Notes under the pieces: generated by a model
Databases searched by the model: none
The model's input: the letters and a program-made list of their open reading frames with translations, nothing else
What the model was told of the DNA's origin: nothing
Assembly (NCBI RefSeq): GCF_014207435.1
Contig: NZ_JACHGH010000016.1
Location: 1 to 64,000 of the forward strand
Length of the DNA stretch: 64,000 bases
DNA from: Salirhabdus euzebyi
GTDB lineage: Bacteria; Bacillota; Bacilli; Bacillales; Alkalibacillaceae
Reading direction: 5' to 3'
Position numbers and translations under genes: made by a program
Shown here: piece by piece, positions 1 through 8,500 of the stretch
Position numbering within the stretch: position 1 is the stretch's first letter
How the letters are laid out: the number at the start of each line of letters is the position of its first letter

Positions 1-123
1 TTGGATGCTGACATCCTTGTAACTCGTTTTGTTGCTTTGCTATTTAAAAAATAGCGAATTGACGTACTGGTTATTTTGTTCAGTTTTCAAAGTTCGAAAG
101 CTTGCGTCGCTCAAAATGGCGAC
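1..123 (-). other. 5' leader of an rRNA operon (16S gene itself outside the window)
   Basis: Downstream of P2, the minus strand contains the sequence CTTTGAAAACTGAACAAAA (74-92). This is the conserved pre-16S leader/processing-stalk element of Bacillaceae rRNA operons. No 16S sequence is reached before the window ends. The operon is transcribed leftward, co-directional with the ribosomal protein genes. Confidence 0.75.
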
Positions 124-129
124 TTTATA

Positions 130-158
130 AATATAACATGCTGAACTATCATTGTCAA
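130..158 (-). promoter_or_regulatory. rRNA operon promoter P2 (sigma-A)
   Basis: Minus-strand TTGACA (153-158), 17-bp spacer, TATATT (130-135). Tandem P1/P2 promoters about 75 bp apart are the usual arrangement for Bacillus rrn operons. In B. subtilis an rrn operon also follows pdaB. Confidence 0.82.
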
Positions 159-203
159 CATATTTTTCTTGTGTTTTTCGCGCCTTATTTGGCGACGAAC
201 ATT

Positions 204-232
204 AATTTAACATGAATAAAGAAATATGTCAA
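204..232 (-). promoter_or_regulatory. rRNA operon promoter P1 (sigma-A)
   Basis: On the minus strand a TTGACA -35 box (227-232) and TAAATT -10 box (204-209) are separated by exactly 17 bp. It lies upstream of a second near-consensus promoter and of a sequence typical of the pre-16S leader, so it most likely drives an rRNA operon that begins beyond the left edge. Confidence 0.8.
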
Positions 233-348
233 TCGATTTAGACACATTTTTGAAAAGCTTATTAAGCTCTAAACATTTGTGAAAATTCAGGGTAATCAAT
301 TACCGAAACAAATTTACTGGTCTCAACAAAAACCAGTTATGCAAAACC

Positions 349-597
349 TTACTTATAAACGTCCTTTTCATTTAAACTAGAAGAAAAGTATTTTGATGGC
401 ATATATTTAATACAATCTGATTTGTCCGCAAAACGTTTAAATAGTTTAAACAAAATATTATATCTTTCTCTCATGGCTCTTTTTACAATTTGGTCAATAT
501 GTCTATTTGTTAAATCATGAATTAACTCTTCCATTTCTCTTTTCAACAAGTATTCAAATTCTTTTTTTTCAACATCATTGATGATTAATCCAAACAT
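349..597 (-). CDS. conserved small protein of unknown function (82 aa)
   Basis: A highly charged, Lys/Arg/Glu-rich 82-residue protein with no signal peptide or membrane segment, probably mostly helical. I chose the ATG at 597 because GAGGAG sits 7 bases before it; earlier in-frame starts would overlap that RBS. It resembles short Bacillaceae hypothetical proteins beginning MFGL..., but I know of no function. It is divergent from pdaB and lies between pdaB and the rRNA promoters. No clear promoter or strong terminator was seen; a weak ACTGGT/ACCAGT inverted repeat lies just downstream (317-337). Confidence 0.7.
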   Translation of the reverse strand: MFGLIINDVEKKEFEYLLKREMEELIHDLTNRHIDQIVKRAMRERYNILFKLFKRFADKSDCIKYMPSKYFSSSLNEKDVYK

Positions 598-735
598 GCC
601 CATTCTCCTCAATGTGAAATGATTGCCTTAACATTTTCTCCATTTTTGTCCTTTTTATTAGTATTGTTTTAAATTCACATAACTGTGTACATGCATTCAT
701 AGAATATATTATCTTGGTAATAGGGGGGACAAAGA

Positions 736-1500
736 TTGCAGCATTTCTTTGTTTTTAAATTCACTAAATGGAAAAGATGGGCTTTGGTTATTGGCATGTC
801 GTTTTTTGCAGCTGTATACTTACTGACAGAGACGACAAGTACTTATTCCGTCTTTTCAACAGAAAATGGACCACAAGCTTTAGTTAAAAGTGGACAAGAA
901 GATTCAAAGCAAGTTTCACTAACCTTTAATATTAGTTGGGGGCAGGAAAAAGTATATGACGTGCTAGATGTCCTTAAAAAGGAAAATGTACATGCTACCT
1001 TTTTTGTTAGCGGGGAATGGGCTGAGAGACATCCTGATATTTTAAAGAAAATAGCGGAAGATAATCACGAGATAGGCATGTTAGGTTACCGTTATAAGAG
1101 TTATGTTCAACAAGATATAGAGCAAGTGAAAAAAGATCTGCGTCAAGCTCGTGAAGTTTTTAACAAATTAGGCTATTCTGATACAAAATTACTCCGGCCC
1201 CCTAATGGACATTTTAACGAAGAAATACTTAATACAGCAGAAAAAATGGGCTTTTCAGTAATATATTGGAGTGTTAATCCTAATGATTGGAAAAATCCAG
1301 GAACTGAAAAAATTGTTAATACTGTATTAGAGCAAACTTCTGATGGTGACATCGTTCTATTACACGCTTCTGACGCTATAAAGCAAACGGAAAAAGCATT
1401 GGAACAAATTATTCCTTCTATTAAAGAGAAAAAACTTGAATTTGTTACGATATCTGAAATCATTTCAAATAGTTCAGCAAATAGTAAGACGATAGAATAG
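736..1500 (+). CDS. pdaB: sporulation polysaccharide deacetylase family protein PdaB
   Basis: A 254-residue protein with an N-terminal signal-anchor (about residues 12-31) followed by a NodB-type domain. In B. subtilis PdaB (YbaN) is needed late in sporulation to keep spores stable. Visible motifs are TFNISWG near residue 63, WAERHPD, LLRPPNGHF and a C-terminal DIVLLHASD. The first motif has Asn where NodB enzymes normally have Asp (TFDD/TFDI), and the usual metal-binding His pair is not evident, so catalytic activity is doubtful. The start is TTG at 736, preceded by AGGGGGG. It converges on kbaA across a shared terminator. Family assignment is strong; enzymatic activity is inferred only. Confidence 0.9.
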   Translation: MQHFFVFKFTKWKRWALVIGMSFFAAVYLLTETTSTYSVFSTENGPQALVKSGQEDSKQVSLTFNISWGQEKVYDVLDVLKKENVHATFFVSGEWAERHPDILKKIAEDNHEIGMLGYRYKSYVQQDIEQVKKDLRQAREVFNKLGYSDTKLLRPPNGHFNEEILNTAEKMGFSVIYWSVNPNDWKNPGTEKIVNTVLEQTSDGDIVLLHASDAIKQTEKALEQIIPSIKEKKLEFVTISEIISNSSANSKTIE

Positions 1501-1540
1501 AAAAAGCAGGGAACACGGTTTCCCTACTTTTTCTTTTTTT
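1501..1540. terminator. bidirectional terminator between pdaB and kbaA
   Basis: AGGGAA/TTCCCT stem flanked by an A-run on one side and a T-run on the other, so it can act on both strands. The T-rich side overlaps the last codons of kbaA, which encode a poly-Lys tail. Confidence 0.75.
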
Positions 1541-2186
1541 TATTTGATTTACTAACATTTGTCTGTTTAACAGTTGAATTATCTTGTTGCTCTTGGGTTT
1601 TAAAACCAACAATACGATGCAATACTAACAATTGATATGTATTACAAACCAAAAGAGGAACAATCATTAACATCATCCAGTCAGGATCATTCGTACGTAA
1701 CACTGGTATCCACTCAATAGTGGTGACGACAATCATAAAAAACAAAGCAGGAATAAAAGCTCTCTTGTTTGTCTCTTTGGCCTTTACATAAGAAACAGCA
1801 TATCCAAAAACAAAAAGAACAGCAGCAGTTGTTAAGTATGGAACGATAGAGGACCCTTCAGGTGCATCGTTGAATCGAAAATAAACAAGATCAAACAAAA
1901 CAAATGCAATTAAAATAATCTGAACGGGATTCCATAAACTACGAAATAGACTTAAACCAAATTGGTTTATCCATAAATAGGCAAAAAAGCCCATTTGGCT
2001 TACGATACTGAATATTAAACCGACGCCAGTAAACCATAACAGCGCCCCAAAAATTTCCCAAATATTTAAAGGACTTAAGAACATGCTATACGAATCGGCT
2101 TTTACGAAAAAGCTTGTTATTAATGTAGCTAAAACACCGAGAAATAAAGTTGTTAAAAATAAACGGACCCATTTACGACTAGTCAC
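1524..2186 (-). CDS. kbaA: KinB-signalling pathway activation protein KbaA
   Basis: A 220-residue polytopic membrane protein with about six hydrophobic segments between residues 8 and 192 and a cytoplasmic basic tail ending NKKKKK. In B. subtilis KbaA supports activation of sensor kinase KinB, feeding the phosphorelay that starts sporulation. The start is GTG at 2186 with GGGAGGA upstream. The gene order gerD-kbaA-pdaB matches B. subtilis and supports the call. The last codons lie inside the terminator shared with pdaB, so the Lys tail and the terminator T/A tract are the same DNA. Confidence 0.9.
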   Translation of the reverse strand: MTSRKWVRLFLTTLFLGVLATLITSFFVKADSYSMFLSPLNIWEIFGALLWFTGVGLIFSIVSQMGFFAYLWINQFGLSLFRSLWNPVQIILIAFVLFDLVYFRFNDAPEGSSIVPYLTTAAVLFVFGYAVSYVKAKETNKRAFIPALFFMIVVTTIEWIPVLRTNDPDWMMLMIVPLLVCNTYQLLVLHRIVGFKTQEQQDNSTVKQTNVSKSNKKKKK

Positions 2187-2267
2187 TAAAAAAATCCTCC
2201 CACAGTAATGAATTCTCTATCCTATCGTATTTTATCACTTTTTATCTTATATTTCCTCTTTTAGTCA

Positions 2268-2297
2268 TGTATATTTTTTTACTGCACTTCCATATTA
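2268..2297 (+). promoter_or_regulatory. sigma-G promoter of gerD
   Basis: TGTATA (2268-2273), a 17-bp spacer, then CATATTA (2291-2297). This fits the forespore sigma-G consensus (TGMATA, 17-18 bp, CATWMTA). It lies about 35 bp before the gerD start, and gerD is sigma-G dependent in B. subtilis. Confidence 0.75.
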
Positions 2298-2332
2298 ACA
2301 AATAGGATGTCTTTATGAAGGAGAGGTCCAAA

Positions 2333-2989
2333 ATGATAAAATGGATACCTATTTTCACAACTTTAGTTTTTTTAGTAGCTTGTGGTGGAAATGGTAATGC
2401 GTCACAAGGTGATGCTCAATATGAGACAACCAAAAAAATGGTTGTAGATATAATAAAAACGGATGAAGGCAAAACCGCCTTACAGGAAGTACTGACTGAC
2501 GATAAAATGAAGCAAGAACTAGTGATGGAATCCGAAACTGTCAAGCAGGCTATCAACAGTACTTTAACTTCCGATCAAGGGAAAGAATTTTGGAATAAAT
2601 TATTTGAGGATCCAAAATTCGTCCAAACTTACACGAAATCAATTGAAGATGCACAAAAAGATTTGATGAAGGGCCTTCTCACTGATTCGGAATACCAAAA
2701 GAAAATGCTCGAATTATTTCAAAATCCTGAAATGCAGGAAATGATGGCGACTACATTGAAAAGCCAGCAATTTCGAGAGCATTTAGAACAAACAATCCAA
2801 GAAACATTGGAAAGCCCAGTGTTTAAAGCCAAAATGACTGAAACCCTTCTGAAAGCAGCCGAAGAAATGCAAGGTCAGCAAGGTCAACAAGGCCAACAAG
2901 GGCAACAACAAAGCGAACAGCAACAAGGTGGAGAAGGTGGCGGTCAAGGCAGTGAAGGTGAAGGCGGATCTGGGGGATCAGGCTCATGA
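2333..2989 (+). CDS. gerD: spore germination lipoprotein GerD
   Basis: A 218-residue lipoprotein. GerD sits in the spore inner membrane and clusters germinant receptors into the germinosome. The N-terminus MIKWIPIF... has a lipobox LVAC whose Cys would be lipidated. The middle (residues about 30-175) is Lys/Glu/Met-rich helix matching GerD. The C-terminus is a low-complexity Gln-Gly stretch followed by a Gly/Glu/Ser tail. I place the start at 2333, six bases after AAGGAGAGG, not at the in-frame ATG at 2315, which precedes that RBS. Transcribed from its own sigma-G type promoter and convergent with salA. Confidence 0.93.
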   Translation: MIKWIPIFTTLVFLVACGGNGNASQGDAQYETTKKMVVDIIKTDEGKTALQEVLTDDKMKQELVMESETVKQAINSTLTSDQGKEFWNKLFEDPKFVQTYTKSIEDAQKDLMKGLLTDSEYQKKMLELFQNPEMQEMMATTLKSQQFREHLEQTIQETLESPVFKAKMTETLLKAAEEMQGQQGQQGQQGQQQSEQQQGGEGGGQGSEGEGGSGGSGS

Positions 2990-3028
2990 TTCTAATACTG
3001 ATCTACGTACTAAGTTCCATTTTTTAAC

Positions 3029-3066
3029 AAAAACCCTTGTCGATTAATATCGACAAGGGTTTTCTA
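3029..3066. terminator. bidirectional terminator between gerD and salA
   Basis: A perfect 14-bp stem (3031-3044 with 3049-3062), AAACCCTTGTCGAT paired around a 4-nt loop, flanked by A and T runs on the appropriate sides for termination from both directions. Confidence 0.9.
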
Positions 3067-3067
3067 A

Positions 3068-4123
3068 TTATTTATATTTTTTCAATACTTTGTTTGCCAT
3101 AGCTAAAAATACTTTGCTCGTTGGATGATCCTCTTGATATACACCTGGTGCAAAGTCATCTTCATCATCATATGGCTGGTGCAACGGTAAACGGCCTAAA
3201 ACTTCTGTTTTTAGAACTTCAGCAAGTTTATCTCCCCCACCTTGTCCGAAAACATACTCTTTTTGGCCTGTTAATGTACTTTCAAAATAAGACATATTTT
3301 CGACTACACCTAAAATTTCATGATCTGTTTGCAAGGCCATTTGTCCAGCACGAGCTGCAACAAAAGCAGCAGTTGGATGTGGAGTCGTTACAATTATTTC
3401 TTTAGAGGAAGGTAGCATAGCATGTACATCTAGAGCCATATCACCTGTTCCTGGTGGTAGATCTAATAATAAGAAATCTAAATCCGACCACTCCACTTCC
3501 TTAAAGAAGCTTGTTAACATTTTTCCTAGCATTGGGCCACGCCAAATAATTGGAGAGTTATCCTCAACGAAAAAGCCCATGGAAACTACTTTTACACCAA
3601 AACGTTCTACCGGAATGATTTTTTCCCCTCTTACTTGGGGACGATTTTCTATTCCCATCATATCAGGAACACTGAATCCATATATATCCGCATCAATAAT
3701 GCCGACTTTTTTACCTAATCGAGCTAACGCTACAGCCAAGTTTACTGTAACAGTAGACTTACCAACTCCACCTTTTCCACTAGCTACAGCAATAAAGTTC
3801 GTTTTAGAAGTACCACCTAAAAGGCTAGCCTCCTGTTGTTTCTTTGCAGCCTCTTCATATTTTCCCATTACGTCATCAGGAAGTTTAGAGAAACGCAACC
3901 CAACGGTAGTAACCCCTTCTTTTTTTAAAGCCGCTACAATTTCCTGTTGTAATTGCATCTGCTCTTTAGAATTTGGGTTTCCTATTGCTAGCTTTACACT
4001 CACATGGTTCTTTTCTTCTTTTATGGTTATTTCCTGAATTGCGTTCGTTTCTTCAAACGTTTTATGTAAATATGGGTCCTTAAACTTCTTTAATATATCT
4101 ATTACTTGATCTTGTGTTAACAT
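3068..4123 (-). CDS. salA: Mrp/SalA family P-loop ATPase
   Basis: A 351-residue protein with an N-terminal DUF59/MIP18-like domain (residues 1 to about 80) and a Mrp/NBP35 ATPase domain carrying the deviant Walker A SGKGGVGKS near residue 115, plus DLPPGTGD. In B. subtilis SalA (YbaL) is a regulator that represses scoC and so raises exoprotease production; Mrp proteins elsewhere carry Fe-S clusters. No CxxC near the C-terminus is visible here, unlike many Fe-S carriers. The RBS AAAGGATGG precedes the ATG. The position between cwlD and gerD is that of SalA. Confidence 0.9.
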   Translation of the reverse strand: MLTQDQVIDILKKFKDPYLHKTFEETNAIQEITIKEEKNHVSVKLAIGNPNSKEQMQLQQEIVAALKKEGVTTVGLRFSKLPDDVMGKYEEAAKKQQEASLLGGTSKTNFIAVASGKGGVGKSTVTVNLAVALARLGKKVGIIDADIYGFSVPDMMGIENRPQVRGEKIIPVERFGVKVVSMGFFVEDNSPIIWRGPMLGKMLTSFFKEVEWSDLDFLLLDLPPGTGDMALDVHAMLPSSKEIIVTTPHPTAAFVAARAGQMALQTDHEILGVVENMSYFESTLTGQKEYVFGQGGGDKLAEVLKTEVLGRLPLHQPYDDEDDFAPGVYQEDHPTSKVFLAMANKVLKKYK

Positions 4124-4156
4124 ATCGTCACCATCCTTTGGGAATTGTACAAGGAT

Positions 4157-4165
4157 AGTATAACA
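4157..4165 (-). promoter_or_regulatory. extended -10 promoter candidate for salA
   Basis: Minus-strand TGTTATACT fits an extended -10 element (TGnTATAAT). No good -35 box is seen 16-18 bp upstream. It lies 34 bp before the salA start codon. Confidence 0.45.
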
Positions 4166-4201
4166 TAACTTGTATCCATAGCTAAGTGATTAACATACTC
4201 G

Positions 4202-4927
4202 TTAAGATTGTTCTTCATTAGGAAATTCTTTTTCTGTTACGTAACGTAACATCCCCTCATAAATAGATGCAGCCATTTTATCTTGATAACTAGAAGTTTT
4301 TAATAAATCCCGTTCATGCGGATTAGATAGAAAACCAATTTCTACTAGAGCTCCAGGCGCTTTAACGTTCTTTAAAATATACATATTATTAAGTGCTAAA
4401 GCCTTTCTCGTAGTATTACTCAAGTTACGAGTAATCTCCGATTGAATAAACTTCGCCAAATGCTCACTTTCATCTAGTGCAGGATAATAAAATGTTTGGG
4501 CTCCAGACCATTTTGCAGATGGGATTGCATTTAAATGAATACTCACAAAGAAATCGGGTTCTTTATCTTGTATAAACTGAACCCTTTTTCGAATATCTTC
4601 AGATTTGCGATTTGATAGCCCTTGGGTACCTTCTGCGGCTAAGTCTTGATCTTTTTCTCTAGTCATATATACAAAAGCTCCAGCTTCTTGTAAGTAATCC
4701 CGTAATAGAATAGATGTACTTAAAGCAATGTCTTTTTCAAGGGTTTCATCTTTCCCAACCGCTCCACCATCAACCCCTCCATGTCCAGGATCAATGACTA
4801 CTACTTTTCCAGATAAAGGCAAAGACCAAGGCTCCCACGCTTCTTTCGTCGTTACTGGATATTGCAACAAATAAATGAGTGCAAATAATCCAGCAAACCA
4901 CAATACGATGTAAACAACCTTTTTCAT
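4202..4927 (-). CDS. cwlD: germination-specific N-acetylmuramoyl-L-alanine amidase CwlD
   Basis: A 241-residue Amidase_3 family enzyme with an N-terminal membrane anchor (about residues 4-22). CwlD, with PdaA, makes the muramic delta-lactam of spore cortex, which marks cortex for lysis at germination. Zinc and catalytic motifs visible are DPGHGG near residue 47, an acidic residue in DETLEKD, SIHLNA, and VEIGFLSN near the C-terminus. GGGGAGG precedes the ATG. A good sigma-E type promoter lies upstream. The genes ybaJ and ybaK, found between cwlD and rpsI in B. subtilis, are absent from this spacer. Confidence 0.94.
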   Translation of the reverse strand: MKKVVYIVLWFAGLFALIYLLQYPVTTKEAWEPWSLPLSGKVVVIDPGHGGVDGGAVGKDETLEKDIALSTSILLRDYLQEAGAFVYMTREKDQDLAAEGTQGLSNRKSEDIRKRVQFIQDKEPDFFVSIHLNAIPSAKWSGAQTFYYPALDESEHLAKFIQSEITRNLSNTTRKALALNNMYILKNVKAPGALVEIGFLSNPHERDLLKTSSYQDKMAASIYEGMLRYVTEKEFPNEEQS

Positions 4928-4960
4928 ACGTTTTCCTCCCCATAATCCCCACTCGTTTTA

Positions 4961-4989
4961 ACTATATGGGACAAGGGTTGAGAATATGC
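4961..4989 (-). promoter_or_regulatory. sigma-E promoter of cwlD
   Basis: Minus-strand GCATATT (4983-4989), 14-bp spacer, CATATAGT (4961-4968). The -35 matches the sigma-E consensus KMATATT fully and the -10 matches CATACAHT at 6 of 8. cwlD is expressed in the mother cell under sigma-E in B. subtilis. Confidence 0.7.
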
Positions 4990-5143
4990 TTTTCAAATAA
5001 TAATACTTATTTAAATTGTTTATTGAATAGAGTAGGTTAAAATGTTAGTGGGGTAAGGAAGGTAATCAAAAATAGCCGATTCCTACTTCCATAGGTAGTT
5101 TCGCTTCATTTTTGAAAGTTGAAGGAAGATATTTGTAAAATAT

Positions 5144-5175
5144 AAAAAACCCTCGGTAAAATACCAAGGGTTTTG
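5144..5175 (-). terminator. terminator of the rplM-rpsI operon
   Basis: Just after the rpsI stop the minus strand has AAAACCCTTGGTA, a short loop, then TACCGAGGGTTTTTT; one mismatch in the stem and a clear T-tract. Confidence 0.88.
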
Positions 5176-5185
5176 ATCGTATAAA

Positions 5186-5578
5186 TTAACGTTTTGAGAA
5201 CTGTGGTGCACGACGAGCTGCTTTAAGACCGTATTTCTTACGCTCTTTTGCACGTGCGTCACGAGTAAGTAATCCAGCGCTCTTTAGAGTTGAACGGTAT
5301 TCCGGATCAGCTTCAAGTAATGCGCGAGCAATTCCTAAACGGATTGCACCAGCTTGACCAGTGTAACCTCCACCAGTAACTGTTACAACAACATCATAGC
5401 TACCTTTTGTTTCTGTAACTTCTAATGGTTGGTTTAGGATAAGGCGTAGTGTTTCATGTGGAAAATAATCTTCTGCGTCGCGTTTATTAACAACTACTTT
5501 ACCAGTACCTGGAACTAAACGTACACGAGCAACAGAACTTTTACGACGTCCAGTACCGTAGTATTGTACTTGTGCCAC
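5186..5578 (-). CDS. rpsI: 30S ribosomal protein S9 (uS9)
   Basis: A 130-residue protein of the usual family length. It has the [15 protein letters not shown]-terminus and the basic C-terminal tail ending RAPQFSKR, which reaches the P-site tRNA in the small subunit. It is the second gene of the rplM-rpsI operon, 21 bp after rplM, and is followed by a strong terminator. Confidence 0.98.
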   Translation of the reverse strand: MAQVQYYGTGRRKSSVARVRLVPGTGKVVVNKRDAEDYFPHETLRLILNQPLEVTETKGSYDVVVTVTGGGYTGQAGAIRLGIARALLEADPEYRSTLKSAGLLTRDARAKERKKYGLKAARRAPQFSKR

Positions 5579-5599
5579 TCTAGTCGACCTCCTTAATAA

Positions 5600-6037
5600 T
5601 TACCCACGAAGCTCATAAACTTCTGGATTTTGTGCTTGGTGCTTGTGCTCAGGACCTGCGTAAACATGAAGTTTCTTAGCCATTTTACGACCTAAGCTAT
5701 TTTTTGGTAACATACCTGAAATAGTAAGTTCAAGCATCTTTTCAGGATAGTTCGTACGCATTTCGTCAGCAGTACGAGATTTTAATCCACCAGGATAGTT
5801 TGAATGACGGTAATACATTTTATCAGATAGTTTTTTACCAGTTAAATGTACTTTATTAGCATTAACGATGATAACGTGATCACCAGTGTCTACATGCGGT
5901 GTGTATGTTGGTTTGTGTTTTCCACGAAGGATAGAAGCAACTTCACTAGCTAAACGACCTAGTGTTTTTCCTTCTGCATCAACAACATACCATTTGCGAT
6001 CAACTTCTTTATCTTTCGCCATGAAAGTTGTGCGCAT
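5600..6037 (-). CDS. rplM: 50S ribosomal protein L13 (uL13)
   Basis: A 145-residue protein starting [12 protein letters not shown] with the conserved [17 protein letters not shown] and [11 protein letters not shown] segments. L13 is an early assembly protein of the 50S subunit. GGAGGG precedes the ATG. In B. subtilis rplM directly follows truA; here a 14-kb purine operon lies between them. The gene has its own promoter and an upstream leader of about 100 nt. Confidence 0.98.
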   Translation of the reverse strand: MRTTFMAKDKEVDRKWYVVDAEGKTLGRLASEVASILRGKHKPTYTPHVDTGDHVIIVNANKVHLTGKKLSDKMYYRHSNYPGGLKSRTADEMRTNYPEKMLELTISGMLPKNSLGRKMAKKLHVYAGPEHKHQAQNPEVYELRG

Positions 6038-6138
6038 TTCGTTCCCTCCTAATTAAATCAATCTTTTTTACGAATTTTATTATCTCAACACGAATAACTT
6101 TCCGGGGCTATCACGTGGTTATGAAATAAAATGCCATA
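6038..6138 (-). ncRNA. candidate L13 autoregulatory mRNA leader
   Basis: The roughly 100-nt untranslated leader between the promoter and rplM has complementary segments: AUAAC with GUUAU and CACG with CGUG, in an order that crosses, suggesting a pseudoknot or alternative pairing, with a GCCCCGGAAAG loop between. Bacillus rplM leaders are a known r-protein leader family (L13_leader in Rfam). I assign it from position and structure, not from a model match. Confidence 0.5.
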
Positions 6139-6144
6139 GGTAAT

Positions 6145-6172
6145 ATTATAATATGTGGGGTGCCAATGTCAA
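6145..6172 (-). promoter_or_regulatory. rplM-rpsI promoter (sigma-A)
   Basis: Minus-strand TTGACA (6167-6172), 16-bp spacer, TATAAT (6145-6150); both hexamers are consensus. It begins 12 bp after the terminator of the purine operon, so rplM-rpsI is an independent transcription unit. Confidence 0.88.
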
Positions 6173-6183
6173 GATATAAAGAG

Positions 6184-6216
6184 AAAAAGTGGGAGAAACG
6201 TAAAAATTCCCACTTT
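6184..6216 (-). terminator. terminator of the purine operon
   Basis: Minus-strand AAAGTGGGA (6208-6216) pairs with TCCCACTTT (6186-6194) around a 13-nt loop, followed by a T-rich stretch. The 5' arm overlaps the folD stop codon. Confidence 0.78.
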
Positions 6217-7054
6217 AAATCGATTCTTCTGCTGATTTAACCGTGTGATTCAAAAGCATGGAAATGGTAATTGGGCCAATTCCGCCTGGAACAGGGGTAA
6301 TTGCTCCTGCATTTTTAGAGCACGCTTCGTAGTCTACGTCCCCAATATTTCCTGGATTGTAGCCTGCATCAATAACAACTGCCCCTTCTTTGATCCAGTC
6401 ACCTTGAACAAAATTTGGTTTTCCAACTGCTGCAACGACGATATCAGCCTGTCGAACAATAGTAGGTAAATCTATTGTTTTCGAATGACACGTTGTTACG
6501 GTAGCATTTCTATTTAAAAGCATCATAGAAACTGGTTTCCCTAAAATAGGGCTTCGACCGATGACAACGGCATGCTTCCCTTCCAGTGGCAGCTGATAAA
6601 AGTCGATTAATTGTAGGATTGCGGCTGGAGTGCAGCTTGGATAACGCCCAAAATTAAAAGCCGTTTCACCGAATCCTGTGCTTGTTACACCATCAACATC
6701 CTTGTTTATAGCTATCGTATCAAAAGCTAATCTTTCATCAATATGTTCTGGTACAGGATGTTGTAACAATATACCGTGTACTTGCTCATCTGCATTAAGA
6801 TCCGAAATTGTTTGTAAAAGCTGTTCCGTTGTTGTTTCTTCAGGCAGATGGATTTTTTTCGATTCAATACCTATTTTTTTACAAGCATTCCCTTTCATCC
6901 GAATGTAAGTCGCTGAAGATGGGTCATTACCAACTAATATAGTTGCTAAACAAGGAACAATCCCTTTTTCTTTTAGTTTTTCTACCCGCGGTTGTAGCTT
7001 TTCTTTTACCGTATCTGCCACACGTTTGCCGTCTAGAATAATTTTATTTTCCAT
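6215..7054 (-). CDS. folD: bifunctional methylene-THF dehydrogenase/methenyl-THF cyclohydrolase FolD
   Basis: A 279-residue cytosolic enzyme that interconverts 5,10-methylene-THF and 10-formyl-THF. The latter is the formyl donor for PurN and PurH in this same operon. Visible motifs are ATYIRMKGNACKKIGI with the catalytic Lys, GKPVSMMLL of the Rossmann domain, and PGGIGPITISMLL. I choose ATG 7054 over ATG 7057 because AAGGAGG lies only 3 bases before the first. It is the last gene of the operon, separated from purD by 156 bp holding a ZTP-type riboswitch. In B. subtilis folD is not part of the pur operon. Confidence 0.96.
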   Translation of the reverse strand: MENKIILDGKRVADTVKEKLQPRVEKLKEKGIVPCLATILVGNDPSSATYIRMKGNACKKIGIESKKIHLPEETTTEQLLQTISDLNADEQVHGILLQHPVPEHIDERLAFDTIAINKDVDGVTSTGFGETAFNFGRYPSCTPAAILQLIDFYQLPLEGKHAVVIGRSPILGKPVSMMLLNRNATVTTCHSKTIDLPTIVRQADIVVAAVGKPNFVQGDWIKEGAVVIDAGYNPGNIGDVDYEACSKNAGAITPVPGGIGPITISMLLNHTVKSAEESI

Positions 7055-7097
7055 CATTTTCCTCCTTAACTTAAAGAAAACTAATCAAACATTAGTC

Positions 7098-7127
7098 AAT
7101 AAAATCAAACGAGATATTCCTATCTCG
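7098..7127 (-). terminator. intrinsic terminator of the ZTP riboswitch before folD
   Basis: Minus-strand CGAGATA, GGAA loop, TATCTCG, then TTTGATTTTATT. It begins at the end of the conserved CUGGGC segment of the upstream aptamer, as in transcription-terminating riboswitches. Confidence 0.8.
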
Positions 7128-7202
7128 GCCCAGACGACCGGCTATTACCCAAACACAGCTCCCTTATGGTCTATTCCACTTCCGTCGTCAGTAACTGTGT
7201 CG
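7127..7202 (-). ncRNA. ZTP (pfl motif) riboswitch aptamer controlling folD
   Basis: In the purD-folD spacer the RNA has a closing helix ACACAG (7195-7200) with CUGUGU (7153-7158) around UUACUGACGA and AGACCAUAAGGGAG. It is followed by GCCGGUCGUCUGGGC, matching the pfl motif pattern (UGACUGGCGA ... GGGGAGC ... CCGCCUGGGC). An intrinsic terminator follows at once. pfl/ZTP riboswitches sense ZTP/ZMP, which builds up when 10-formyl-THF is short, and turn on folate genes such as folD. Position, motif and ligand logic agree. Confidence 0.85.
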
Positions 7203-7210
7203 TAACTTTT

Positions 7211-8500
<1,290 letters not shown>

